The notes under the pieces are model-generated. The model saw only the letters and a list, made by a program, of their open reading frames with translations, had not been told where the DNA came from and searched no databases. A program made the translations under genes and the position numbers. From assembly GCF_002093625.1 (NCBI RefSeq), contig NZ_MRWD01000009.1, positions 40,972 to 104,971 on the forward strand: 64,000 nt of DNA. Reading direction: 5' to 3'. Positions within the stretch are counted from its first letter, which is position 1. Every line of letters starts with the position of its first letter. This DNA comes from Rouxiella silvae (GTDB lineage Bacteria; Pseudomonadota; Gammaproteobacteria; Enterobacterales; Enterobacteriaceae). Below are positions 55,931-63,997 of this stretch, piece after piece.

Positions 55931-56507
55931 CGGTTAAGGTCTTAGGCTCTGTACGTTGGTTAAAAAAGCGAATTTTCGTGCTGTCGCCCTGCATATCATT
56001 GATATCAATATTATTAAGGAAGGTTTGACCGTCCAAGGTAATAGTCTTAAACAGGCGATTTAGCGGCGACGTTTTCGGCGTTAATTCCAGCGTCCAATTA
56101 CCCTGCCCTCGATCGTGGAAATCCAGCGCAAAGTTTTGCTCCAGTGCGCGGTGGTCGGCGTGAAACAACGCCGTTAGCAGCGAGTTAAATTGAAACATCT
56201 GCGGGTTGTTTTGCGCAGTGACGACCTGCGGCTCCTGCCCGGCCATAGTCTGCACCATTTTGCTCTCGGTGAGCAGCAGGCTCAAGGGGAAAGGCTTCTG
56301 CTGCTGCCACCACAGTCCGTCGCTGCGGGAAATAATCAGGTTACCGCTGGAGTTGAGCTTCTGGTCCATGCCGCTGACGCTGCGCTGCTGGCTAAAGTCG
56401 GCGCGTAAAACCGGCTGTTGGCTGAATCGCATTTGCAGGTCGTCGAGGGTCACAGCCTGCGCTGTCTGGCTGACCAGACCCACAAGTAGCAGTAGAAAAC
56501 GCATCAT
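55902..56507 (-). CDS. apeL: LolA-like outer-membrane lipoprotein carrier ApeL
   Basis: 201 residues from ATG 56507, 7 bp after GGGAG, with signal peptide MMRFLLLLVGLVSQTAQA. LolA-like half-barrel: LRADFSQQRSVSGMDQKLNS and GNLIISRSDGLWWQQQKPFP. Would shield a hydrophobic product across the periplasm. Its ATG uses the last base of the apeK stop. A longer frame to 56555 has no signal peptide and is rejected. Confidence 0.86.
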   Translation of the reverse strand: MMRFLLLLVGLVSQTAQAVTLDDLQMRFSQQPVLRADFSQQRSVSGMDQKLNSSGNLIISRSDGLWWQQQKPFPLSLLLTESKMVQTMAGQEPQVVTAQNNPQMFQFNSLLTALFHADHRALEQNFALDFHDRGQGNWTLELTPKTSPLNRLFKTITLDGQTFLNNIDINDMQGDSTKIRFFNQRTEPKTLTDAEKPHFSS

Positions 56508-56947
56508 TAACTGACTCCCATTTTTTCGAACAGTATTGCCGGTGAGGCAAAGCACATCTCTTTGCTTTCAATACTTACCGCGACCTGAAGCGTGAAGCCC
56601 CGGGTAGTGCGCTTGCCGGTAAGAGCATCAAAAATCTGGTAGCCAATACGCAGGCGATTTTCAAACTCCTGCACTTCGGCCTGTACGACAATTTTTTGTT
56701 CGAAGGTGACCGGTCCAATGTATTTCACGCGGGTGTCTACAATCGGCCAGACATACCCAGATGCCTCCATTTCGCGATAGCCGTAGCCAAACTGTTTTAA
56801 CAGCGCCTCGCGAGCGACCTCAAGATAACGAAAGTAGTTGCCGTGCCACACTACGCCCATCGAATCGACGTCGTGAAAAGGCACAGTTATCTCGATGCGG
56901 GTCGAAAAACGAGGATCGGATAAACGCGGATCTTTTTTCTCAGCCAT
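56507..56947 (-). CDS. apeK: Hotdog thioesterase ApeK (4-hydroxybenzoyl-CoA type)
   Basis: 146 residues from ATG 56947, one base after the apeJ stop; the frame upstream lies inside apeJ. Catalytic Asp in PFHDVDSMGVVWHGNYFRYL, the YbgC-type motif. May release or proofread acyl groups from the carrier proteins. Single hotdog domain, no signal peptide. Confidence 0.86.
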   Translation of the reverse strand: MAEKKDPRLSDPRFSTRIEITVPFHDVDSMGVVWHGNYFRYLEVAREALLKQFGYGYREMEASGYVWPIVDTRVKYIGPVTFEQKIVVQAEVQEFENRLRIGYQIFDALTGKRTTRGFTLQVAVSIESKEMCFASPAILFEKMGVS

Positions 56948-56948
56948 A

Positions 56949-58670
56949 TCACTCGGGCTCTCTGTCAGTTGGCGCATCTTCGGGATGCTTCCAGAAATCA
57001 TAAAAATTAAACCAGTCATGCGGCGCCAGCAGGCTGTAATGCTCTAGGCGTTGTGCATAACTGTCGACGATATCTTGCAAACTTTGTTGCCGGGTAGCCC
57101 GAGGAAGGAGCAGCGGATCGGCAAAAGGTTCGAAATAGACATTCAGCTTATGCTGTTGCACGATGCCAAACATCAGGAAAACGGGAACTCGCAGTGCGGC
57201 GGCCAAAATAAAAGGTCCCTGCGGGAAGGCGGCTGGCGCGCCTAGAAATTCGCTGTAAATCAGGCGCTGTGAACCCCGTCGATGATAGCCGCTGGCAGAG
57301 GTGCGATCGCCAACGATCGCCACCCACTCGCCGCGATCGAGCCTTTCCTTCAGCATAATGGCAACTTCAGGCCCCATATTGGTGACCTGAATAAGATTAA
57401 CGTTGGCCTGAGGATTGACCTCTTTCATCACCTGATTGAATCTTTCGGCGTGCTGGGTAAACACCAGAGCGTTCACTTTCACGCTGTTATTCAACTCACC
57501 CAGTGCGCGACACGACTCGATGTCACCGAGATGGGAGCCAATAATCAACGTGCCCTTGCCGCTGGCAATTTGTGCCTCGCAGAGCACACTATCGACCAGC
57601 ACGGCATCTCTTCCCAGCAGGGTATCTCCCTGCCAGGTGGCAAGCTTACTCAGCATGGCATCGCCGAAACGCATAAAATGACGAAAACTGTTCAATCGAT
57701 AAGGCAGCTCGATACGCTTGGCCTCGGCGACCTGAGCGAGCCGAATGAGGTAGTCTTGAGAGGCGCGTCGCTGCCGCCGTCCAGTCAACCAAAAATAGCC
57801 TATCACCGGATAGAGCAACAGTTGAAAGGCACGACGCCCGAGCATGCGATAGACGCGCAGCATCAGTCGAATGCCCCACAGCCCCCTGCGTTCACTGGTT
57901 TTTGACCAATGGGGATCGGGGCTGGCATTTTTTTTCATACGCAGAAGTGTGGGAATGCGTGGCAACATGCCTAAAAAAAGCCGCGTGTGCATCCACGAAA
58001 TGCGTAAATTGTCTTTGATCGCGTCAAAGTGCGAAAGCCCGTCTACGGGATAAATTACGCGGGTATCGATAAAACGGCTGCGCGTCCCCTGCCAGTAAAG
58101 CCGCACCATGATTTCCGTGTCAAAATCCATCCGCTCGCCAATCGCGCTTTGCTGCATCACAGCCAACGACGCCTTCAGTGGATAGACGCGAAAACCGCAC
58201 ATGCTGTCTTTTAATGAAAACGAAAGGGTTTCTATCCAGACCCAGAAATGCGTGACATAACGGCCATACAGACGCGACTTGGGCACAGAACTGTCGTATA
58301 CCGGCTTACCAGAAATCAAGCTTTCAGGAAAGGCCTGTGCCTCATTTAGCAAGGTGGGCACGTCTGCCAACTGATGTTGTCCATCGGCATCAACCTGCAG
58401 TGCGTGGCTATAACCCTGCTGCTGGGCATATTTCATCGCTGCCATCACTGCGGCACCTTTGCCACGATTCTCGGGCAAGCGCTTCAGGGAAACCCAAGAA
58501 TGCTGCTGCGCCAGACGCTTAAGCTGGTCTTGTGTTTTATTATCGCTACCATCGTCCACCACGATACAGGGTAGAGCAAACGGCGCGAGTCGCGACAGCA
58601 CGCTGGCCATCATCGCTCCGTGATTAAAACAGGGAATGACGATACATGGGCGAAAAACCTGATTCAGCAT
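56949..58670 (-). CDS. apeJ: Glycosyltransferase-acyltransferase fusion ApeJ
   Basis: 573 residues, two enzymes in one chain. Residues about 1-235 are a GT2 glycosyltransferase (IVIPCFNHGAMMA, VVDDGSDNKTQDQ, QVDADGQHQL); about 240-570 an LpxL-type lipid acyltransferase (GSHLGDIESCRALGEL with HX4E, VAIVGDRTSASGYHRRG). It probably joins the polyene to a sugar-lipid anchor. Overlaps apeI by 7 bp; its stop is next to the apeK start. Confidence 0.9.
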   Translation of the reverse strand: MLNQVFRPCIVIPCFNHGAMMASVLSRLAPFALPCIVVDDGSDNKTQDQLKRLAQQHSWVSLKRLPENRGKGAAVMAAMKYAQQQGYSHALQVDADGQHQLADVPTLLNEAQAFPESLISGKPVYDSSVPKSRLYGRYVTHFWVWIETLSFSLKDSMCGFRVYPLKASLAVMQQSAIGERMDFDTEIMVRLYWQGTRSRFIDTRVIYPVDGLSHFDAIKDNLRISWMHTRLFLGMLPRIPTLLRMKKNASPDPHWSKTSERRGLWGIRLMLRVYRMLGRRAFQLLLYPVIGYFWLTGRRQRRASQDYLIRLAQVAEAKRIELPYRLNSFRHFMRFGDAMLSKLATWQGDTLLGRDAVLVDSVLCEAQIASGKGTLIIGSHLGDIESCRALGELNNSVKVNALVFTQHAERFNQVMKEVNPQANVNLIQVTNMGPEVAIMLKERLDRGEWVAIVGDRTSASGYHRRGSQRLIYSEFLGAPAAFPQGPFILAAALRVPVFLMFGIVQQHKLNVYFEPFADPLLLPRATRQQSLQDIVDSYAQRLEHYSLLAPHDWFNFYDFWKHPEDAPTDREPE

Positions 58671-59002
58671 AGGTTTATCTTTCCATTGCTGGCCTGACGA
58701 TCGCCGACTTGGTAACTGAAGGTGAGTTTATTTTTTTCTGCTAACCAGTGAAGAGTCAACGTAACTCGTTGATCTGGTAGAAGCGGTTGCTGGAACTTAA
58801 GCACATCAAACCCACCAAATTCACCGGCAAGCGCCAGCTCTTGTCGAGCATATTCCATAACCCAGTGAAGCTGGGTAACGCCGGGTAAAATAGGTTGGCA
58901 CGGAAAATGCCCCTGAAACCAGAAAAGGTCCGCTTGCAGCATGAGTTCGAGCGTAACGCCGTTGTCCATACGGTGTTTATTTAACACCTTTGGCTGCATC
59001 AT
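58664..59002 (-). CDS. apeI: Hotdog dehydratase-like protein ApeI
   Basis: 112 residues, FabZ-like single hotdog. FQGHFPCQPILPGVTQLHWV corresponds to the FabZ GHFPG-P-PGV motif, so the His is kept, but the usual Glu of the following helix is replaced (LHW). It likely works with ApeP, which keeps that Glu. Overlaps apeH by 4 bp. Confidence 0.85.
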   Translation of the reverse strand: MMQPKVLNKHRMDNGVTLELMLQADLFWFQGHFPCQPILPGVTQLHWVMEYARQELALAGEFGGFDVLKFQQPLLPDQRVTLTLHWLAEKNKLTFSYQVGDRQASNGKINLC

Positions 59003-60387
59003 AAAAAGAGCTCCTTTAGTTCAGCGTACGCCCGCTTACCCTGTTGGTTAAGCGGAATTTCGGGCAGAAATCGCCAAAATCTCGGTAATGCCACGGCCGC
59101 TAACCACGGACGTAAAGACTGTCGCAGTGCCAACGTGACTGCGCTGTGAGACTGCTGTTGCAACTGCTGCCGCGCACTGGCACTTAATACCACAGCGGCG
59201 GCGATGTAAGGGCGACCGTTTTTTTCGATAGTGATCACGCACGCGTCGTCAATGGTGGGTAATTGGCACAGGCGGTGTTCAATTTCGCTTAAAGACAGCC
59301 GCTGTTCGGCAATTTTAACGATGCGGTCTTTGCGTCCAATCAAGTGAAACTCACGGCCGTTGACGGCAAGTTCAATATTATCACTGAGCTCAATGCCTCC
59401 TGGCTGCAAGATTAATTCTGAAAAGACGCGTACCCGATTTTCTGGCTCAACACAAAGTTTAACGCCGTCGAACAACGTCCAGGGCGTCCCTTCATGCTGC
59501 TGCTGACGACTGGCGATAATACTGGTTTCAGTGGTGCCGTAAATATCCGTGGGATATACGCCACAAAGTTGCTGCACTCTTGCAGCCTCTTTCGCCGCAA
59601 GCGGTCCACCGGCCGAAAATATCTGCACGCTGCTGATTTTGTTGAGGCGGTCGTCCAAACGCTGCAGAAAAGTCGGGCTGCTGACCAGCGCCAAGGAAAA
59701 CTGATTGGCCATAAATACTAGCTGCTCGTGAACCTCAAGACTGCTTGAATAGAACGGCAACCCTAATCCTAATGGCAGCATAAAGCGAAAAGTCAGACCA
59801 TACATGTGCTGCGATGAAACGGTAGCGACAAAGCGTGCGCCGTGCAGCTGTTTGCCCCAGCGCTGCACCAGCCACTGGCTTTCAGTCTGTAAACTGGCCA
59901 CGCTTTTAATGATTTTTTGCGGCGTTCCGGTTGAACCCGAAGTGAACAACACGAGGGAAGCATCCTGAGGGAATGAGGGCAATTCGCTGTTATCGGCCTG
60001 TTCCACAGCCAAAATAGCCGTTGGGAGTATCAACGCAGGACATTGCAGTTTCAAAGCACAATCGGTCAGAAGAGCATCAAACTCTGGCTGTTGCTCTTCA
60101 AGCTGTGCCTGCCGTTGATGCCCCGGCAGCACGGGCAATTTGTTGCAGTAAAGCACCGCCAGCAGGGCAACAGCAAAATAATAACTGTCGTTGAAGCACA
60201 GCGCCCAGCGATGGGAGGCTTGCTGCTGCAATTGGGCAATCAGCGCAGTGACGTCGCGCCGAAAATCACTGTGGCGCCACTCTTGGGTACGGCTCCAGGC
60301 TATTAGGCGATCTTCACCTTCAACGGGGGTCAGCCATTCTTCCATCGGTAATGCTAACCGCGCTGGAGTCTTTTTCTGACTATCCAT
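58999..60387 (-). CDS. apeH: AMP-dependent acyl/aryl-ACP ligase ApeH
   Basis: 462-residue adenylating enzyme. Phosphate loop LVLFTSGSTGTPQKIIKS, then YGTTETSIIASR and the hinge LIGRKDRIVKIAEQRLS. It activates the aromatic starter, 4-hydroxybenzoate-like in known systems, and loads it on a carrier protein. Start uncertain: ATG 60387 overlaps apeG by 34 bp, while ATG 60345 (MEEWLTPVEG) would leave an 8-bp gap; neither has a strong ribosome binding site. Confidence 0.87.
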   Translation of the reverse strand: MDSQKKTPARLALPMEEWLTPVEGEDRLIAWSRTQEWRHSDFRRDVTALIAQLQQQASHRWALCFNDSYYFAVALLAVLYCNKLPVLPGHQRQAQLEEQQPEFDALLTDCALKLQCPALILPTAILAVEQADNSELPSFPQDASLVLFTSGSTGTPQKIIKSVASLQTESQWLVQRWGKQLHGARFVATVSSQHMYGLTFRFMLPLGLGLPFYSSSLEVHEQLVFMANQFSLALVSSPTFLQRLDDRLNKISSVQIFSAGGPLAAKEAARVQQLCGVYPTDIYGTTETSIIASRQQQHEGTPWTLFDGVKLCVEPENRVRVFSELILQPGGIELSDNIELAVNGREFHLIGRKDRIVKIAEQRLSLSEIEHRLCQLPTIDDACVITIEKNGRPYIAAAVVLSASARQQLQQQSHSAVTLALRQSLRPWLAAVALPRFWRFLPEIPLNQQGKRAYAELKELFL

Positions 60388-60944
60388 TCAATACCCATTA
60401 ATAAGCCCATCAGCAGATAACTGATCCCGCCGTTGTATAAAGTCCAAAGTGCAATATCACCTTTCAGGCAGGTGTAAAGCGCAATGGCGCCGTTAACGAT
60501 GAAGAAAGCACACCAGACCTGCGTGACACGACGCGTGTATTGCACGGCCTGCGGCGGCAGTTCTGGCTGAGAGAGTCTGGCGAGTCGCTCAACGATAGGG
60601 GGAGGAAAAATCAGTGAATAGCCAAACAGCAGCAGCAGTAGGCCATTCACCGCCACGGGATAATAAAGCAGCATTTGCGTTTCATGCAGCAGCCAGCTTG
60701 CAGAGGCAAATATCACGCCGGCAATCGCAGCGGTTCGTCCAAGTGCCGTAAGCTGGCTGATTTTCCCACGAAACGTCAGCAGTCTGAGAACAAACACCCC
60801 CACTAAAACGGGTGCCAAAATGCCTATTCCCCAACTTTTGAGGCCCAGCCATACGGCAAGAGGGTAAATGATGATAGTCACGACCATCAATGCGTGCAAA
60901 ACGGCAGTTAGGCGTGAAGCGCGAGATTGACGACGTTCGACCAT
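60354..60944 (-). CDS. apeG: COG4648-type membrane protein ApeG
   Basis: 196 residues from ATG 60944. Five or six hydrophobic segments (LHALMVVTIIIYPLAVWLGL, GIGILAPVLVGVFVLRLL, LYNGGISYLLMGLLMGIEW) and a basic start. No enzymatic motif. Conserved in aryl polyene clusters. The start has AGAGG directly in front of the ATG with no spacer, which is odd; translation is likely coupled to apeF, whose stop is 7 bp away. Confidence 0.82.
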   Translation of the reverse strand: MVERRQSRASRLTAVLHALMVVTIIIYPLAVWLGLKSWGIGILAPVLVGVFVLRLLTFRGKISQLTALGRTAAIAGVIFASASWLLHETQMLLYYPVAVNGLLLLLFGYSLIFPPPIVERLARLSQPELPPQAVQYTRRVTQVWCAFFIVNGAIALYTCLKGDIALWTLYNGGISYLLMGLLMGIEWIVRKRLQRG

Positions 60945-60951
60945 CCTCTGG

Positions 60952-61206
60952 CTACTGCTGTTCTGAATTGAGCAATTCGTCGATCGCGTCAACGACGTCC
61001 TGAACCGTTTTCACAGATTTGAACATTTCGGGCTTTATCTTTCTACCGGTTGTTTTCTGCAGATGCACAACCAAATCAACCGCGTCGATACTGTCTAGAT
61101 CAAGGTCTTCATACAGTCGCGACTCTGGTGTGATATCGCTTGCATCAAGCTCAAATAACTTGACCAAAAGGTCGGTAATTTGCTGATAAATCTCAAGCTT
61201 TTGCAT
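60952..61206 (-). CDS. apeF: Acyl carrier protein ApeF
   Basis: 84-residue acidic carrier protein. Phosphopantetheine site S39 in YEDLDLDSIDAVDLVVHL. Lies 36 bp after apeE. One of two carriers; in known clusters one carries the starter and one the growing chain. Confidence 0.92.
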   Translation of the reverse strand: MQKLEIYQQITDLLVKLFELDASDITPESRLYEDLDLDSIDAVDLVVHLQKTTGRKIKPEMFKSVKTVQDVVDAIDELLNSEQQ

Positions 61207-61242
61207 AAAATCTTCTCAAAAAGCATTGTTATTGTTAGAGGA

Positions 61243-61500
61243 CTATTTTTTTTGTTCAGTAATAAACTTGGCGAGGGTTTCTACCGAATAAAAATGCTGA
61301 CGCATTTCTTCACTTTCTGCAGAAAGTACGACGCCATATTTATTTTTTAAAGCCAGACCCAACTCCAGCGCGTCGATAGAGTCCAAACCTAAACCTTCAC
61401 CAAAAAGCGCGGCACCTGTGTCTATTTCATCTGGCGTCATCCCTTCAAGGTTAAGGGTATCGATGATCAAAACTTTAATTTCGTTACTTAATGGATCCAT
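61243..61500 (-). CDS. apeE: Acyl carrier protein ApeE
   Basis: 85-residue carrier protein with S41 in GEGLGLDSIDALELGLAL. Start ATG 61500, 3 bases after the apeD stop. Sequence around the Ser differs from ApeF, so the pair is not a recent duplication. Confidence 0.92.
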   Translation of the reverse strand: MDPLSNEIKVLIIDTLNLEGMTPDEIDTGAALFGEGLGLDSIDALELGLALKNKYGVVLSAESEEMRQHFYSVETLAKFITEQKK

Positions 61501-61503
61501 TAC

Positions 61504-62286
61504 TTATTTCTCGTTATTTTTCAATATTAGCTCAGAACGCAGGTGATGAGTCAGACGTCTCGCGGCCATTGCAGGCGAGGCATCGTTTGCTTCAATAAAA
61601 TCCTGGGTCACAATTTTGCTTTTAACTTTAATAATAAACAAAGGCTTATTCGCTGGAATATTATACCATCGGCCCTGCTTTGTTAGCATGGGTGGATGGC
61701 AAGAGATATAAACCACGCGAATATCACAGCCGGTTCTCAGCGCGATGTTGGCAGCACCACGCTGTAAAGTAATCTCTTTTCCCAAAACAGATCGAGTCCC
61801 TTCTGGAAAAATAAGAAGAGTCCCGCCGCCTTTTAGCCTTTCTTCACAGGCTCGGAGCAGGGTTTCAGATTCTGTGTTAACCAGATAGCCCGCGGACTTG
61901 ATGACTCCGCGGACAAAAGGGTTTTTCAGCAGCGCCTGTTTCACAATGCAGTCACAGCGCGGCATACAGGAGGCGAGCAACACATAATCGAGCAGACTGG
62001 GATGGTTAGCGACAACCAGACAACCTTTATCCTGCTTAAAAAGCTCAGCCCCTTCTATTCGGTAATCAAGTACGCCCACCCGGCGTAATAAATTCAGGAA
62101 CAGGCGGAAACTATTTTTTATACTGTTTAGCGTAATAGAATGAAGACGTTCAGGATTACGTATAAGCAGTCGCAATAGGTTAAACCAGATAAGCGAAAGT
62201 ACCAGCCCTCCTAATCCGAAAAATACAAAAAATATTCCGGTCGCAAACCATCGCCATAGGCGGTTTAACAGGTTGGCACGTTGCAT
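61504..62286 (-). CDS. apeD: Lysophospholipid/1-acylglycerol-phosphate acyltransferase ApeD
   Basis: 260 residues, PlsC type with one or two N-terminal hydrophobic segments (residues about 10-40). HX4D motif in VVANHPSLLDYVLLAS and the FPEGTRSVLGK motif. May attach the polyene or a fatty acid to the lipid anchor. Its region is more AT-rich than apeH-apeR. Gap of 18 bp from apeC. Confidence 0.87.
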   Translation of the reverse strand: MQRANLLNRLWRWFATGIFFVFFGLGGLVLSLIWFNLLRLLIRNPERLHSITLNSIKNSFRLFLNLLRRVGVLDYRIEGAELFKQDKGCLVVANHPSLLDYVLLASCMPRCDCIVKQALLKNPFVRGVIKSAGYLVNTESETLLRACEERLKGGGTLLIFPEGTRSVLGKEITLQRGAANIALRTGCDIRVVYISCHPPMLTKQGRWYNIPANKPLFIIKVKSKIVTQDFIEANDASPAMAARRLTHHLRSELILKNNEK

Positions 62287-62304
62287 TTTATCATTTCCAG
62301 TTTT

Positions 62305-63021
62305 TTAATCTGTTCGCTGCCACTGCCATTGCCCGGTCGCGCTTCCGATACTGAATGCTGCGTTTTCCAGTAAAAAATTTCGTAAAAAAATCAGGCTTTG
62401 TGGCATTAAATTAATATGCTTTTCAGTACTTCGCTGACACGTAAGCTGATTTCCCAGTGCCAAGATAAGTGCGACGCAGTAGGGTGAATAATCTTCACTG
62501 CAGGCATCGTCATAAGGTGCAGGAACAATACCGTCGAAATCGATCAGCAACACGTTTTCAACGCCTTCGACCGACAGCATGGCGCGTGCTTCAATCAGGC
62601 CCTGCTGAAAGCTGTCTTTTCCCGCGGTTAAAGAGGTCACGGGCAGCGCATTTTTCGCGGCTATGGTCATCCATCCCGCTGCGGTATTGTGTACGGACAT
62701 TGAAAAATCGGTCGGCGAAACTTGTTCTTCTTGTGCTAGGGCCTGAAGAATTTTGTAGGTTCTCTCAAGCTCACCGTGTCGACTGATAAAAACGGCTCGG
62801 TCAACTTGATGCTTTTCGAGTAGCACGAGCGCAGCCTCAACCGCGAGGCGGCTAACGGGGCTCATTCTTCGCGCCAACATCATCGGTATGCGTTGGCTTT
62901 TTTCAATCTCGCCCTTGAAACCACTTCCGGCAGGCTGTGACGCCCACTGACACCAGGCCTCTGAAGTACTCACGCCCGGCGCTATTGCATGCCAATCAAG
63001 TACAGCTAATGAGTAGTTCAT
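62305..63021 (-). CDS. apeC: Ketosynthase-like chain length factor ApeC
   Basis: 238 residues, only the N-terminal half of a ketosynthase fold. Where ApeO has STACSSS, ApeC has SLTAGKDSFQQG, so the nucleophilic Cys is Gly and the protein cannot condense by itself. This fits a chain length factor that pairs with ApeO. VLLIDFDGIVPAPYDD follows. First gene of the cluster; no apeA or apeB-like gene precedes it. Confidence 0.85.
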   Translation of the reverse strand: MNYSLAVLDWHAIAPGVSTSEAWCQWASQPAGSGFKGEIEKSQRIPMMLARRMSPVSRLAVEAALVLLEKHQVDRAVFISRHGELERTYKILQALAQEEQVSPTDFSMSVHNTAAGWMTIAAKNALPVTSLTAGKDSFQQGLIEARAMLSVEGVENVLLIDFDGIVPAPYDDACSEDYSPYCVALILALGNQLTCQRSTEKHINLMPQSLIFLRNFLLENAAFSIGSATGQWQWQRTD

Positions 63022-63531
63022 TTTTTTCGAGCTCTCGGAAATTTATTCTGGTGACATCAGACTCTATTAGATTTCGGACTAGGTTGCATCTGCAATTACG
63101 AATTATCCTAGTCGAGGAGCAATTGAATATGATCTTAACAGGATCCAAATCAAAAAATATTGACGCGCGATTAATTAAAAAATAATTAATTAGAGGAATA
63201 AAACTACGTCGGTATTATTCTTTCAATGCGTAACCCAACAAAGTATTGTGCTTTAATAAGATTAATAAAGAGAGATTCACCAAATAAAAGTGTCTACTTA
63301 ACGTTTTATTGGTTATTTTTAATATTCTCGCCGGGCCTTAACGCATTTGGAAGACAACTACACCACCGAGTAACGTTATTACCTAAGAACGACAACCGCT
63401 GAGCAGTAAACCAAGCTCAGGATATCAAAACTCAGTTAAACGTAGTCGATCAGCGGTAAATTCGATCTGTTTTATGCGTATTTTCCCCTGTGGATACGCT
63501 TAACAATGCTAAATACCCAACGCTTAAATGC
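63022..63531. promoter_or_regulatory. Non-coding leader region of the ape operon
   Basis: A 510-bp AT-rich gap that must contain the ape promoter (minus strand). It has an inverted repeat ATTAATTA-AAAAA-TAATTAAT (63170-63190), but no JUMPstart/ops element that I can see. On the plus strand an 18-codon frame at 63129-63185 has a good GAGGAG ribosome binding site but nothing downstream to regulate. No other gene supported. Confidence 0.5.
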
Positions 63532-63533
63532 AA

Positions 63534-63563
63534 AAAACCCTGAATCTTTCGATTCAGGGTTTT
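63534..63563 (-). terminator. Terminator of the rRNA operon / tRNA-Asp
   Basis: AAAACCCTGAATC-TTTC-GATTCAGGGTTTT, a perfect 13-bp stem, 9 bp after the CCA of tRNA-Asp on the minus strand. Confidence 0.92.
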
Positions 63564-63571
63564 GCAATAAT

Positions 63572-63648
63572 TGGCGGAACGGACGGGGCTCGAACCCGCG
63601 ACCCCCTGCGTGACAGGCAGGTATTCTAACCAACTGAACTACCGCTCC
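63572..63648 (-). tRNA. aspU: tRNA-Asp (GTC anticodon), second copy
   Basis: 77 nt, identical base for base to the copy at 38960-39036, with anticodon loop CTGTCAC and encoded CCA. It lies downstream of a 5S gene in the same orientation, like E. coli aspU at the end of rrnH, so it is transcribed as the tail of the rRNA operon. Between it and 5S are short hairpins, among them CCTGCTC/GAGCAGG (about 63821-63840). Confidence 0.97.
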
Positions 63649-63730
63649 ACCGGTTCTTTCACTCACTTCAGACAATCGGTCTGAGGTCAGTTTGTCTTCG
63701 TTGTTATTCCTTGTCAGGGGAATGGAAGAC

Positions 63731-63750
63731 TAATTTGATGCCTGGCAGTT
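63731..63750 (-). repeat. Remnant of a 5S rRNA 3' end
   Basis: TAATTTGATGCCTGGCAGTT differs by one base from 63871-63890, which holds the last 13 nt of the real 5S gene plus its downstream flank. The rest of a 5S gene is absent. Confidence 0.65.
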
Positions 63751-63877
63751 TATGTACGACTTCGTCATACACCCTTCGGGCCGTTGCAAGCAACGTGCTA
63801 AAAGCGAAGCTTTTAGTCCTGCTCTCTTACTCGAGCAGGCAACTGCCTTACTGCTACACAGTACACTTTCTAAATTG

Positions 63878-63997
63878 ATGCCTGGCAGTTCCCTACTCTC
63901 GCATGGGGAGACCCCACACTACCATCGGCGCTACGGCGTTTCACTTCTGAGTTCGGCATGGGGTCAGGTGGGACCACCGCGCTACTGCCGCCAGGCA
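63878..63997 (-). rRNA. rrf: 5S ribosomal RNA
   Basis: 120 nt on the minus strand, beginning TGCCTGGCGGCAGTAGCG and ending CTGCCAGGCAT, so both halves of the terminal helix are present. Very close to E. coli 5S. The 23S gene should lie just beyond the right edge of the window. Confidence 0.97.

Noticed and set aside
63129..63185. 18-codon plus-strand frame with GAGGAG ribosome binding site as leader peptide
   Set aside because: It is on the strand opposite to the ape operon and no plus-strand gene follows before the tRNA terminator.
63022..63531. RfaH ops (JUMPstart) element before the ape operon
   Set aside because: Looked for GGCGGTAGC-like sequence on the minus strand; none seen.
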